DNA from: CAYXWH01 sp964468755
Lineage (GTDB): Bacteria > Chloroflexota > Dehalococcoidia > Dehalococcoidales > RBG-16-60-22
Assembly (NCBI GenBank): GCA_964468755.1
Contig: CAYXWH010000010.1
Location: 1-34,116 of the forward strand
Direction of reading: 5' to 3'
DNA: 34,116 nt
Under the pieces are notes generated by a model. It worked only from the letters and a program-made list of their open reading frames with translations, was not told where the DNA came from and did no database searches. Position 1 is the stretch's first letter; each line of letters begins with the position of its first letter. Of the stretch, positions 15,524 to 24,771 are shown one piece after another. The translations under genes were made by a program, and so were the position numbers.

Positions 15524-16684
15524 ATGCCTGAGATTATCATTATTGGCGCGGGAGTAATCGGCACCAGCATTGCCTATCACCTGGGCAAGTGCGGGTGCCG
15601 GGATGTGCTGGTCCTGGAAAAGGACTGTATTGGCTCAGGGTCTACGGAACGGTGTCCGGGGGGAATACGGCAGCAGTTTGCCACGGAAATAAATATCGGG
15701 CTCTCCATGGAGAGTGTTCGGTTCTTTGAGCACTTTGCGGAGGAGACCGGACATCCGGCTGACTTTCGTCAGCACGGCTACCTGATGCTGGCGACTTCTG
15801 AAGATGAGCTTGACACCTTTCGCCGGAACGTTAACCGGCAGAGGGAAGCGGGGCTCAAAGTAGACCTGATTTCGCCCCGGGAGGTAATGGAGCTTGTTCC
15901 CGGACTGGCTGTTGCGGACGTCCTCGGAGCGACCTACTGTCCCACTGACGGTTACGCCGACCCCTATTCAGTGGTATCCGGCTTCGCCGCTGCGGCGAGA
16001 AGGCTTGGCGTGAAAATCCGTGAAGAGATTGAGGTTACCGGTATTGAGTTCAGCGGTGACAGAGTAGCCGGGGTGCTTACCAACAGGGGCAGGCTTGAGG
16101 CGCCGGTAGTGGTTAATGCCGCCGGGCCATACGCTGGAATCGTGGGGCGAATGGCGGGACTGGCTATTCCCGTCCGCCCGTCACGACGTCATCTCTTCAT
16201 CACCGGGCCGCTGGCTGACCATCCCGGGGCTTCCGCCATTGCCCGGGGAACCCTGCCCATGGTGGTCGATTTTCATAATGGCTTCTGGTTTCGCCGGGAA
16301 GGTCAGTGTCTTGTATTTGGCATGCGTAATCCTGATGAACCGGAGGGGTTGGCTGCCACGGTGGACTGGGACTTCTTTGCCGATTCTCTGGCGCCGGTGG
16401 CCTGCCATAGATTACCCTGCCTCAGCGACCTCGGCATTATGCGGGGTCAGGCGGGACTTCATGCCGATACCCCCGACTGTATGGCAATAATGGGGGAAGC
16501 GCCGGGGATACCGGGCCTGTACCTCGCCTGTGGCTTCAGCGGCCACGGCTTCATGCACTCCCCGGCGGTAGGCAGAATTATAGCTGACGTAATCCTGGGG
16601 AGAAGGGTATCGCCGGACATGACGCCGGTCAGCCTTGAGCGGTTTCGCCGTCGCGTTGAAATAAAGGAATCAGCATTCATATAG
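15524..16684 (+). CDS. DAO-family FAD-dependent oxidoreductase (sarcosine/glycine oxidase-like)
   Basis: A 386-residue D-amino-acid-oxidase-fold flavoprotein. The FAD-binding GAGVIG lies at residues 8-13 and is followed by the ribose-binding acid in VLEKD. Central VVNAAGPYAG and C-terminal LYLACGFSGHGFMHSPAVGRIIAD are the standard second and third FAD contacts. The length matches SoxB/DadA-like single-subunit enzymes that oxidise secondary or primary amines such as sarcosine, glycine or proline derivatives. No covalent-flavin cysteine motif is evident. The start ATG has only a weak upstream GGCGGA. It probably forms an operon with the MBL-fold gene before it. The converging RidA-like gene ends 54 bases away; RidA proteins often handle the imines that such oxidases make, so a link is plausible. 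Confidence 0.87.
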   Translation: MPEIIIIGAGVIGTSIAYHLGKCGCRDVLVLEKDCIGSGSTERCPGGIRQQFATEINIGLSMESVRFFEHFAEETGHPADFRQHGYLMLATSEDELDTFRRNVNRQREAGLKVDLISPREVMELVPGLAVADVLGATYCPTDGYADPYSVVSGFAAAARRLGVKIREEIEVTGIEFSGDRVAGVLTNRGRLEAPVVVNAAGPYAGIVGRMAGLAIPVRPSRRHLFITGPLADHPGASAIARGTLPMVVDFHNGFWFRREGQCLVFGMRNPDEPEGLAATVDWDFFADSLAPVACHRLPCLSDLGIMRGQAGLHADTPDCMAIMGEAPGIPGLYLACGFSGHGFMHSPAVGRIIADVILGRRVSPDMTPVSLERFRRRVEIKESAFI

Positions 16685-16738
16685 TCGGCCAATCCAACAG
16701 TAGGTTTGCTTATCTGCTGGCATTTCCCGCCGGACTCC

Positions 16739-18016
16739 TTATCTGGAGATAACACCGAGTACATCGATCTCAACGAGGTAATCGGGACGCGCCAGGCTGT
16801 ACGGCTGGATGACCGTGCTCACCGGCGGCGCTTCCAGCAGGCGTGGGGCGTGCTGTGTATAGAACTCTCGTTCTGCCTGGCGCATGAGCGGGTAATCCTT
16901 TATGTCCTTGAGAAGAATGAAGTTCTTGACGACATCATCCATAGAGCCACCGGCATCTTCCAGCCGGTCCTTGATAACGCCCAGGGTCACCTTGACCTGC
17001 TCGGTTATCTCATGGCCGATTGTCTCCGAGCTCTTCGGGGTTCGGGCTGCCGCGCCGGAGCCTATAATCAAATTGCCCACCACCACTGCTTTGGAGGTAT
17101 GAGGCCACCCGGCCGGTACCCATGGGATAACCTGTCTCTTTCCCTGGCAATACTCGGGGTATTTCCGCGTCTTCCAGCCAGGCGCATCCTTGGCAACTAC
17201 GGCTGTTGCCTGCACTTCTACCAGACACTCGGGACTGGCTAGAGAAGCCGGCTGGATAAAGGTGCTCGCCGGTGGCTCATCCACCAGAAGGCAGGCATGG
17301 TTTTGATAGTATTCCGACTCCGTCTCCCGCATACACGCATAATCCTTCAAGTCCCGGAGAAGGATAACGGTCTCGACGATATTATCCATGGTTGCCCCGG
17401 CTTCTCTCAGGGCACCCTTGATGTTATCCAGAGCCGTGTTCATCTGACCGCCCACATCATTTGAGAGGATCTTTCCCGTCTGCAGGTTTCTGCCGTCCAT
17501 GCCGGAGCAGAAAATAAGGTTTCCCGCTACCGAGCACCTGGAGTACGGCTGTTTCACGCCGGCATGGTATAGCGGATATTTCTTTACCTCCCAGCCGGAA
17601 ACATCCCGGGAAATTACACCGATGACATCTATCTCTACCCGGGCTCCCGGTCTGAGCAGTGCATGGGACTGGATAATCCGGCTGGCTGGTGGTTCGTCTA
17701 CCAGGAGCGGAGCATGCTGGTGATAGAACCCCTGCTCCGCCTCCCGCACCCGCGGGGAGTCCTCCATGTTACGGAGAAAGATAATTGTCCTGACGATGTT
17801 CTCCATGCTCCCCCCGGCCTCACCAAGCGCCTCCCCAATTTTACCCAGCGCTATGGTTGTCTGTTCGGCAACGTCGCTGGAGGTAACGGTACCTGTCTTT
17901 GGGTCTGCACCGTCCATGCCGGAGCTGAAGATAAAATTGCCCACCACCATGGATTTTGAGCAGGGCTGTGTTATGCCAGCATCATCCGCTGGATATTTCT
18001 TCATTTTCCAGTCCAT
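16739..18016 (-). CDS. Single-chain triple RidA/YjgF-domain protein
   Basis: A 425-residue protein made of three RidA-like (YjgF/YER057c/UK114) domains with a repeat length near 140 residues. Each unit opens with a KKYP/RKYP segment, contains a GN(F/L)I-(F/I)-SG strand and a long helix, and closes with PPxS...VEIDVxGVISR. RidA normally works as a homotrimer with active sites between subunits, so one chain could build a pseudo-trimer. The Arg that classic imine deaminases have in PAR is Ser in all three units (PPASR, PPAST, PPVST), so classic imine hydrolysis is unlikely. The start is the ATG at 18016 with GGAGGG upstream; an earlier in-frame ATG at 18127 lies inside the promoter. Function unknown. 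Confidence 0.88.
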   Translation of the reverse strand: MDWKMKKYPADDAGITQPCSKSMVVGNFIFSSGMDGADPKTGTVTSSDVAEQTTIALGKIGEALGEAGGSMENIVRTIIFLRNMEDSPRVREAEQGFYHQHAPLLVDEPPASRIIQSHALLRPGARVEIDVIGVISRDVSGWEVKKYPLYHAGVKQPYSRCSVAGNLIFCSGMDGRNLQTGKILSNDVGGQMNTALDNIKGALREAGATMDNIVETVILLRDLKDYACMRETESEYYQNHACLLVDEPPASTFIQPASLASPECLVEVQATAVVAKDAPGWKTRKYPEYCQGKRQVIPWVPAGWPHTSKAVVVGNLIIGSGAAARTPKSSETIGHEITEQVKVTLGVIKDRLEDAGGSMDDVVKNFILLKDIKDYPLMRQAEREFYTQHAPRLLEAPPVSTVIQPYSLARPDYLVEIDVLGVISR

Positions 18017-18111
18017 GCTTGAGCCCTCCTTGCCGGTTATCTTTTGGGGTTCTATGCCTTGGCTATCAAGGTTTGGTACCGCCTTGCCAGGCCAGTTTTC
18101 CAGCCAAGCTA

Positions 18112-18140
18112 AAGATAACCAAATCACGGCGGCCTGTCAA
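18112..18140 (-). promoter_or_regulatory. Promoter of the triple RidA gene
   Basis: On the minus strand TTGACA (18135-18140), a 17-base spacer and TATCTT (18112-18117) leave an untranslated leader of about 90 bases before the start at 18016. Confidence 0.6.
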
Positions 18141-18296
18141 ACATGGTTAATTATCCGGCGGTATTTTATAAAATTTATGTGACCCGGTTTATTCCTGAAA
18201 GGATTGCTGCTCTGTTTACCCATGTGCGAATATACCGGATTGCTCGACCGGTAAGCGAGAGGGACTGCCCAGTTCTCTGGATATGCTGGCTGGCGC

Positions 18297-18325
18297 TTGA
18301 AATCTCCGGGAACTTGGCATATAAT
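18297..18325 (+). promoter_or_regulatory. Promoter of the STT3/AglB-like operon
   Basis: TTGAAA (18297-18302), a 17-base spacer and perfect TATAAT (18320-18325) leave a leader of about 140 bases. Apart from the two promoters and two very short reading frames near 18429-18474, I see no gene in 18017-18470. Confidence 0.7.
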
Positions 18326-18470
18326 CGGCACAAAGGAAGGAGGCAAGCAGTCGTAGCATCTATAAGCAATTGCTTGTCTCCTAATTTTTTGTGGAGCGTG
18401 TTGAAGTCGCTATTGGGCGGTAAGGAGATATGGGGTCAGCATGCCGGAACGGTTGCGACCTGGCCCGTGA

Positions 18471-20918
18471 ATGAGAAAGATGGGTTCTAATAAAGTTTCC
18501 TTGAAGTTGCTGGTTGGTATATTACTCACCGTTTGCTTCGGCGTCGCTCTCTCCTTAAGGGTCTATTTCCCGTATGACCAGGTATTCACCAGCGAGGGGA
18601 TAAAATTCACCGGGGTTGATGCCTATTTCCAGATGCGAATTGTTGATACCATCGTGCACAATTTCCCTCACCTCACCGCCTTTGACCCCTACCTTATGTA
18701 TCCGGGCTTGCAGAAACTGGGCAGTACCCACTTCTTTAACTGGCTGCTAAGCGGGATTATCTGGGTAATCGGGTTGGGCTCACCGAGCCAGCATTTGATA
18801 GACGTTGTCGGTGTCTATTTCCCGGCTATCCTCGGCGCTTTAGTGGTTATCCCGGTTTTCTTCATCGGCAGGGCGCTGTTTAATCGCTGGGTTGGTCTGC
18901 TCGCGGCGGCTCTCATCGCCATACTGCCCGGTGAGTTTATGGGACGTTCTATCCTCGGCTTTACCGACCAGCATATTGCCGAGGTCCTCTTTAGCACGGT
19001 AGCGGTGCTCTTTCTCATCCTGGCAATTAAATCGGCCAGACAAAATGGATTGACCTATAACCATCTCTGGCAGCGGGATTGGGCGGCGAGCACCAGGCCG
19101 CTCGTTTACGCCCTGCTCGCCGGGGTCTTCCTGGGAATCTATCTTATCACCTGGGTAGGGTCGCTGCTGTTTGTCTTTATTCTTGCCCTTTATTTTGTAA
19201 TCCAGTTTATTGTTGACCACTTGAGGGGGCAGTCCACCGATTATCTGGGCATTACCGGCATTCTCCTTTTCTTAATCGCCCTGTTACTATTCCTGCCATT
19301 TTCCGCAGGTGGCTTTGCTCTGGCCTCGATTTATATCGCCTTGCTCATGGTGCTGGTGTTGACCGGTGTCTCCCGGCTGGCGACTATAAGGGGAGTAAGG
19401 CCCGTCTATTATCCGCTGACGCTGCTCGGTCTGGGGGTGGTGGGGGTAGCGGTATTTTACGCCATTAACCCTTCGCTGTTCCGGATAATGGCAAGCCAGT
19501 TCAGTATCTTTGCCCCGACGGGTGCTATGGCGGAGGCCACTCTTGAGATGCAGCCCCTCCTTTCACCGCAGGGTAATTTTTCCATTGCCGTTGCCTGGGG
19601 CAACTACAACACCGGGTTTTTCTTCAGCTTTATTACTCTGGCTGTTTTGATTTATCTGGCGGTCAAGCGTGGTCCTGCCGAATGGAACCTGTTACTGGTG
19701 TGGAGCGTGGTGATACTGGCGGCTACCCTCGGGCAGCGCCGTTTCGCCTACTATTTCGCGGTTAATGTGGCATTGCTTACCGGATACTTCGCCTGGCAGT
19801 TCTTGCAATTGGTGAGGCTGTTAACCGACTGGCTTACCAGCCGGGTGGAAACGGCTCTCTTCAGGCGGCAAATAGTTGAGTCGCTGAGAATGCTTCCGGT
19901 CACCGGAGCCAGGGAAACCGGATTGAAAAAGCACAGAAACGAGAGCAGCCCGCTACGCTATTACTTTATTCCCCTGGCGGTAATCATTGTCATCGTATTT
20001 GTCTATATCCTTAATATAACGGCGGCGATGGCGGTAGCCAGCAAGGCGCGTTTTGCTCCCTCTGATGCCTGGCAGAGTTCACTGGTATGGATGAGGGAAA
20101 ACACGCCGGAACCCTTCGGTGACCCCGGTGCGTATTATCGGCTCTACGAGCCGCCTCCGCCGCGGACGATGGGCCGACCCGGCGAGGGCGCCAGTGTTGA
20201 TAAGCTGAGGGAGTGGGTGAGATACCTGAGAAATGATTATGACTATCCCGAGTCTGCCTATGGAGTAGTGTCCTGGTGGGACTACGGGTACTGGGTTTCC
20301 CGTATCGCCCATCGTTTGCCCGCTGCCACTCCGGGGCAGAATGTAGCGGCGCTTACCCTGACCGCCCATTTCCTGTTGTCTCAGGACGAAGCGCCTGCCC
20401 GAGAAATTATTCAGGACTGGCGTTCATCTTACGTTATACTTGACCATATGACCACCACCAGCAAATTCTGGGCGATTGCCCTCTGGGCAGGTAAAGACAT
20501 CAACGAATTTGTCGGGCAATACTACGTTTCCTATGAGGGTAAACTGGTGCCGGTAAACGTCTTTCATCCCGGGTATTACCAATCGCTCTGTGCCCGCCTG
20601 TATAACTTCGATGGCAAAGCGGTAACCCCGGAAATAATACCGGTCATTTCCTACGAGGAGAAGGTAAGCAGCAAGGGCCAATCCTTTAAACAGATAACTG
20701 ACATCAATACCTTCGCCGATTACAGCGAAGCCCTGGAATTTATCAACAGCCAGGAACCCGACAGTTGCCGCATTGTCGGTAATGACCAGTTCGTCAGTCC
20801 GGTGCCTCTGGAAGCCGTGACCGACTTTGAGCTTGTTCATAGTTCCGACTATGTGGTCGGGCAGCCGGCTGGTGGCAGCATACCAGAGGTAAAAATATTT
20901 GAGTTTATTGGTGAATAG
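18471..20918 (+). CDS. STT3/AglB-type oligosaccharyltransferase-like membrane protein
   Basis: An 815-residue GT-C protein with an N-terminal membrane segment, many further helices to about residue 530, and a soluble, probably extracytoplasmic C-terminal domain. It carries the STT3 hallmarks: an early acidic loop GVDAYFQMR (D50), a second loop TDQHIAE (D166 to E171), a loop with TLEMQP (E359) equivalent to the TIxE/SVSE motif, and WWDYG at 602-606, which recognises the acceptor sequon. Family enzymes move lipid-linked oligosaccharide to Asn in N-x-S/T. These motifs are closer to archaeal AglB than to campylobacterial PglB in my reading; an alignment is needed to confirm. The start at 18471 has no strong ribosome site; an ATG at 18480 is an alternative. 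The next gene, 20 bases on, is co-transcribed. Confidence 0.9.
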   Translation: MRKMGSNKVSLKLLVGILLTVCFGVALSLRVYFPYDQVFTSEGIKFTGVDAYFQMRIVDTIVHNFPHLTAFDPYLMYPGLQKLGSTHFFNWLLSGIIWVIGLGSPSQHLIDVVGVYFPAILGALVVIPVFFIGRALFNRWVGLLAAALIAILPGEFMGRSILGFTDQHIAEVLFSTVAVLFLILAIKSARQNGLTYNHLWQRDWAASTRPLVYALLAGVFLGIYLITWVGSLLFVFILALYFVIQFIVDHLRGQSTDYLGITGILLFLIALLLFLPFSAGGFALASIYIALLMVLVLTGVSRLATIRGVRPVYYPLTLLGLGVVGVAVFYAINPSLFRIMASQFSIFAPTGAMAEATLEMQPLLSPQGNFSIAVAWGNYNTGFFFSFITLAVLIYLAVKRGPAEWNLLLVWSVVILAATLGQRRFAYYFAVNVALLTGYFAWQFLQLVRLLTDWLTSRVETALFRRQIVESLRMLPVTGARETGLKKHRNESSPLRYYFIPLAVIIVIVFVYILNITAAMAVASKARFAPSDAWQSSLVWMRENTPEPFGDPGAYYRLYEPPPPRTMGRPGEGASVDKLREWVRYLRNDYDYPESAYGVVSWWDYGYWVSRIAHRLPAATPGQNVAALTLTAHFLLSQDEAPAREIIQDWRSSYVILDHMTTTSKFWAIALWAGKDINEFVGQYYVSYEGKLVPVNVFHPGYYQSLCARLYNFDGKAVTPEIIPVISYEEKVSSKGQSFKQITDINTFADYSEALEFINSQEPDSCRIVGNDQFVSPVPLEAVTDFELVHSSDYVVGQPAGGSIPEVKIFEFIGE

Positions 20919-20937
20919 CCGAATAAGGAAATAGTCT

Positions 20938-22392
20938 ATGGAGCCGAGCGATACGCCGCGGCTGCCCCGGGATAGTTTCCTGTTGCTGCCGCTAATGGGG
21001 CTGGCTTTTTATATCGCCTTCATTCCCCACCAGAGTTATGCCTACCCGGTGCATATTGACGACTGGATACACCTGGCTAACGCCGAGGCAATTATCAGGG
21101 CGGGCAGCACCACCTATACCGAGCCCTTTTTCGGGCTGGCTGTCAGGGGACTCAGTTCCAACCTGGAGCTGGGCTTCCAGTTGTTCTGGGGGATATTCCA
21201 CCAGATTTCCGGCATTTCCTGGCTCACCATTTTCCGGTATTTCCCCGGTATTATATTTATCATTACCATACTTTCGACCTATGCTCTGGCGCAGCGGCGG
21301 GGATTCGGCTGGGAGGCTGCCCTTTTTACCTGTTTGATACCGACAACGATAGGTATCCTGGGTCCTGCCTTTCTGGTCCCGGTGGCTATGGGGATGCTCT
21401 TTATTCCCCTGTCTCTCCTGCTCGCCTTTTATACCAAAGGTATCTGGAGCTACGTGGTGCTCGGTATTTTTACGTGCTTTCTGGTGGCTATCCATGCCCC
21501 TTCGGCTATCTGCCTGGTCATTATCCTTATCCCTTACCTGCTTATTAATGTGAAAGGTAACTTCAGGCACAGCCTGGGCATCTTTCTGGCCTTGCTTATT
21601 CCCTTTCTGGCGCCCTTCCCCTGGATATTCGGTATGCTGCTGCCGACGGCGAAAGGGCTACTGGCTGCCCAGGTGCTTCCCGAGTACGTGGACTTCCCGT
21701 TGGTTATCAAGACTTACGGGTATATCCCCATGGCGCTTTGCCTGCTGGGCACGTTCTGGCTGGCGATGCGGGGTGGCCGGAGCAATTATGGCCTGGTGCT
21801 TGGTTTGCTGGCGCTACTGGCAATGCTGGTCACCTTTTATACCTTCCACTATGGGATATCCATTATGTATGAGCGTGGCCTGATATTTATGATGCTACTG
21901 GTGGGTATAGTTGCCGGCGCCGGACTGATGGTGATTAAGAATTTCAGCCTGCCGGCGAGCCTTGTTGCGTGGTGTAACCGGCCGGTGATTACCCGGAATA
22001 TCGGCAAAGCGTTATGCCTGGTTCTGGTTGCGGTGGTTCTGGCGATTGCCATCCCGGACCGCCAGGATACCCGGTATTACCGGCTGATTGACCGGCAGGA
22101 CTATGAGACCTTCGTCTGGGTCAGTGAAAACATAGGTGAAGAGCATTCGAAAGCGCTTCTTGAACCGGCCAAAGCCGCCTCATTTTCCGCGCTTACCGGG
22201 AAGCATGTCTATACCTGGATGCATGCCTCGCCTACGGTAGAAGACCAGTCCGCCAGCAAGTTCCTGACCCAGGGCTGCCGGGATACCGCCTTCTTACGGG
22301 AGAACGGGATTACCATTGTGTATACTCAAGGCGAATGCCATAACCCGGACCTGGTGGAGGTGCATGAGGGTGTCTACGTGCTCGGGGAATGA
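20938..22392 (+). CDS. Polytopic GT-C-like membrane protein
   Basis: A 484-residue membrane protein with about ten to twelve hydrophobic segments from residue 15 to about 370, then a soluble tail of roughly 110 residues. The first extracytoplasmic loop has HIDDWIHLANA, an acidic pair followed by His, in the place where GT-C transferases (PMT, ArnT, STT3) keep catalytic acids. The tail has a DYETFVWVSENI segment resembling the start of the STT3/GT-C C-terminal domain, but WWDYG is absent. It probably transfers a sugar or processes a lipid-linked sugar at the outer membrane face; the family is not certain. AAGGAA lies before the ATG. It follows the oligosaccharyltransferase by 20 bases and converges on the glycosyltransferase at 22517. 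Confidence 0.75.
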   Translation: MEPSDTPRLPRDSFLLLPLMGLAFYIAFIPHQSYAYPVHIDDWIHLANAEAIIRAGSTTYTEPFFGLAVRGLSSNLELGFQLFWGIFHQISGISWLTIFRYFPGIIFIITILSTYALAQRRGFGWEAALFTCLIPTTIGILGPAFLVPVAMGMLFIPLSLLLAFYTKGIWSYVVLGIFTCFLVAIHAPSAICLVIILIPYLLINVKGNFRHSLGIFLALLIPFLAPFPWIFGMLLPTAKGLLAAQVLPEYVDFPLVIKTYGYIPMALCLLGTFWLAMRGGRSNYGLVLGLLALLAMLVTFYTFHYGISIMYERGLIFMMLLVGIVAGAGLMVIKNFSLPASLVAWCNRPVITRNIGKALCLVLVAVVLAIAIPDRQDTRYYRLIDRQDYETFVWVSENIGEEHSKALLEPAKAASFSALTGKHVYTWMHASPTVEDQSASKFLTQGCRDTAFLRENGITIVYTQGECHNPDLVEVHEGVYVLGE

Positions 22393-22516
22393 ACTTTCCT
22401 GTAGCTGGTGCGTACAGCGCTGAGGGTACTATTCGGAATAAGGTTCTTCAGGCTTGTTCCCGGTTCTGAATAAGGTCACCGGTACTGGAAGAGACGGGGG
22501 TTCTGAACATAATATT

Positions 22517-23662
22517 CTAAACCATGTTTAACTGAGCAAAGAGTTTTTTGAACCTTTCTACGGTTGCTTCATAGATATATTCTTTGTCGATGAGACTATG
22601 TGCGTTGCTTACTATCTCCTCAAGCCCGGGGTAGCTCAGGGCACGGATGATACCCTGAGCAATGGTCTGCGGGGAATTATCCGCCATGATAAATCCGGTT
22701 TCCCCGTCCGTTATCAGTTCCGGGACGCCGCCAACCGGCGTGGCTAATAACGGAGTACCACAGGCCATTGCCTCCAGAGCTATGGTGGGCAGTCCCTCGG
22801 TGAATGACGGTAATACCAGGAGCTGCATCTCATTCAGGTAGCGTGGAAGTTCGGCATGAGGCAGCCATCCGATGGTTTTTACCCGGTTTGCCAGGTGGTC
22901 TCGCGCGATTGTTTCCTTCATTTCCTCGCTTTGCCGGCCATCCCCGATGATGCTAAATTCAATGTCATTGTGTTGCTCAAGAACCAATGGTATTGCTTTA
23001 ATGAGGTTTAGCACTCCTTTTTCTTCGCTCAGTCGGCCGATAAAACCGACCCGTTTGGGTCGCTGCGTCATTGGCCTGGTTATTTTGAAAAGGCTGGTGT
23101 CGATAAAACGGATAGGGCAAGCCACGGGGTAAGCCTTGCGTTTATATTTGATAAGCTGGGGCTGGTCAAGTATGTCGGTAGAGTTGGCAACAATAATATC
23201 ACATAGGGCATAGCTTACTTTCTCTAAAACCTGGTAAATGCGAGGCAGCAAAAAGCCTTTGGCACCAAATTCTCTGGTTAATACCTCGGTGCTCTTGAAG
23301 GAGAGATATAATACGGTCTGTTTCCTGAGTAGCTTGGTAACAAGCATTGGAATAGTCAACATATGGGCACTAATTCCCCAGAAAACGAGGTCAATCTGTT
23401 GGGATACCCTGAGCAGGTGCCAGGAGATGGTCAGTTGTACCATCAGGTGGCGCAAGACCCTGCTTGGCATCCGGTGGAGGTGGTTGGTGTGTTTAATGTT
23501 AATGGGGCGTACCCGATTAAAATGCTTCACTGTCTCGGGCAAATTTGGTGCGATAAGAACCACCTCGTCAGTCAGCGGTTTAAAAATACTGAGTATATCG
23601 GCCAGGCGAGTGAAGGGATTGTCACCATATGGAGAGTAAAGAGCTATCAGGCAAATCTTCAC
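22517..23662 (-). CDS. GT4-family glycosyltransferase
   Basis: A 381-residue GT-B enzyme. The C-terminal half is a standard Glycos_transf_1 domain: GFIGRLSEEKGVLNLIKAI, a SIIGDG strand, and the nucleotide-sugar-binding E-x7-E region in SFTEGLPTIALEAMACG. The N-terminal half is more divergent, with two hydrophobic stretches near residues 70-115 that could lie against the membrane. The substrate is unknown. It begins with GTG and overlaps the TGA of the preceding glycosyltransferase by four bases; AGGAGG lies ahead of it. It is the last gene of the radical SAM/GT4/GT4 unit, and the 124-base gap to the converging membrane-protein gene holds no terminator I would call. Confidence 0.9.
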   Translation of the reverse strand: MKICLIALYSPYGDNPFTRLADILSIFKPLTDEVVLIAPNLPETVKHFNRVRPINIKHTNHLHRMPSRVLRHLMVQLTISWHLLRVSQQIDLVFWGISAHMLTIPMLVTKLLRKQTVLYLSFKSTEVLTREFGAKGFLLPRIYQVLEKVSYALCDIIVANSTDILDQPQLIKYKRKAYPVACPIRFIDTSLFKITRPMTQRPKRVGFIGRLSEEKGVLNLIKAIPLVLEQHNDIEFSIIGDGRQSEEMKETIARDHLANRVKTIGWLPHAELPRYLNEMQLLVLPSFTEGLPTIALEAMACGTPLLATPVGGVPELITDGETGFIMADNSPQTIAQGIIRALSYPGLEEIVSNAHSLIDKEYIYEATVERFKKLFAQLNMV

Positions 23663-24771
23663 CGGGCGACCTCCTGGTAAAGATTTAGTAGTCGTTGCCT
23701 CATAGTTGCCCAGTTATATCGTTGTTCATAGGCTTTCCGACCGTTGGCACCAAGCTGCTGGTACAGTCCGGGGTTCTCTCTCAGTTTGGCTATTGCTTCT
23801 CTTATCTCATCGATATTATCCGGGTCGAGTGCCAGACCACAGTGCTCTTTCTCGACGATATCTGCCATCGCGGTACCTTTACTTACCAGAACCGGTTTGC
23901 CGCACATCATGGCTTCAAACAGCTTGTTGGCGCTGGCATACCTTGTGTTCAGTAAAACCGGGGCATAAAGTGAAATGATAACATCGGCGGCCATAGTCCT
24001 CTGTAAAGTCTCGGTGTAATCGGTATAGCCAGCAAACTCAATCTTGCCCGGAGCTTCAGCAGCCCATTGCGTCATTTGCCCTGTTTGGTTGCCGTAACCG
24101 GCGATTACCAATGCTATGCCATCAATATCCTGGATAGCCCGGGCAACCTTGTCCAGATTCGCCTGTCGTTCTTCATGGAGCGCTCCCGAGTAGAACAGGG
24201 TGAATTCATTACCGGTTCCGGTTGGAGTCCCCGCTTCCTGGAAAAGGTCCGGCGGCGAGTTATAGATAACGGTTATGCGGTCGTTGGGAATTCCGCCAAA
24301 CTCCTTTATCCGGGCTTCATCGGAAATAATTATCGCACTTGCCAGGCATATAAAGAGCCTGTCTACCCACATGGATATGTTTCTTATAAGTGAGGGTAAG
24401 GCTACCATGTCTTCATAGACATCGGCTATTTCATAAATCACCGGTTTCCTCTTGAGCCTGGCGGCCAGCATTGCCGGCGGCAGGGTATCAAAGTCCATGG
24501 CATGGACGATATCCCACCGGTTATTCATCAGCCACAGGAATTCAAAACACCACCAGACGGGCAGATAGATGAGCACTTTTAGCCCATAGGGTGCTCTGAA
24601 CCGGAACCTTCTCGCCTGGTAGCCGTCTTTCACTTCTCGTTTCGGGCTTTTCGCCTTCCTGTCCCAGGCAAGCAGGACAACATCATAGCCACTCGCCGCC
24701 AGGCCCTGGGCATTCTTAAATGCCCGGGGAGTAAGCGTTTCCAGGCATGACCTGATGATAACCGTTTTCAT
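23659..24771 (-). CDS. GT4-family glycosyltransferase
   Basis: A 370-residue GT-B glycosyltransferase. The N-terminal half has the ASGYDVVLLAWDRK start typical of GT4 enzymes, a hydrophobic segment (VLIYLPVWWCFEFLW) and HAMDFDTLPPA. The C-terminal half has FTLFYSGALHEERQ and ASANKLFEAMMCGKPVLVSKG, the donor-binding acid being in KLFEAMMCG. The start is set at 24771, where ATGA overlaps the TGA of the radical SAM gene; a longer frame from 24819 would overlap that gene by 52 bases and lacks support. The architecture resembles enzymes adding sugars to surface glycans, but donor and acceptor are unknown. Translation is coupled to both neighbours. Confidence 0.88.
   Translation of the reverse strand: MKTVIIRSCLETLTPRAFKNAQGLAASGYDVVLLAWDRKAKSPKREVKDGYQARRFRFRAPYGLKVLIYLPVWWCFEFLWLMNNRWDIVHAMDFDTLPPAMLAARLKRKPVIYEIADVYEDMVALPSLIRNISMWVDRLFICLASAIIISDEARIKEFGGIPNDRITVIYNSPPDLFQEAGTPTGTGNEFTLFYSGALHEERQANLDKVARAIQDIDGIALVIAGYGNQTGQMTQWAAEAPGKIEFAGYTDYTETLQRTMAADVIISLYAPVLLNTRYASANKLFEAMMCGKPVLVSKGTAMADIVEKEHCGLALDPDNIDEIREAIAKLRENPGLYQQLGANGRKAYEQRYNWATMRQRLLNLYQEVAR

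Noticed and set aside
18429..18474. Two very short frames (ATG at 18429, 14 codons; ATG at 18441, 9 codons) whose stops touch the oligosaccharyltransferase start
   Set aside because: They could be a leader peptide giving translational coupling, but at this length chance is likely and no attenuator structure is evident.
22393..22516. Repeated ATAAGGT/GGTTCTGAA-like words in the convergent gap
   Set aside because: They are short and imperfect, and do not form a convincing hairpin or regular array.
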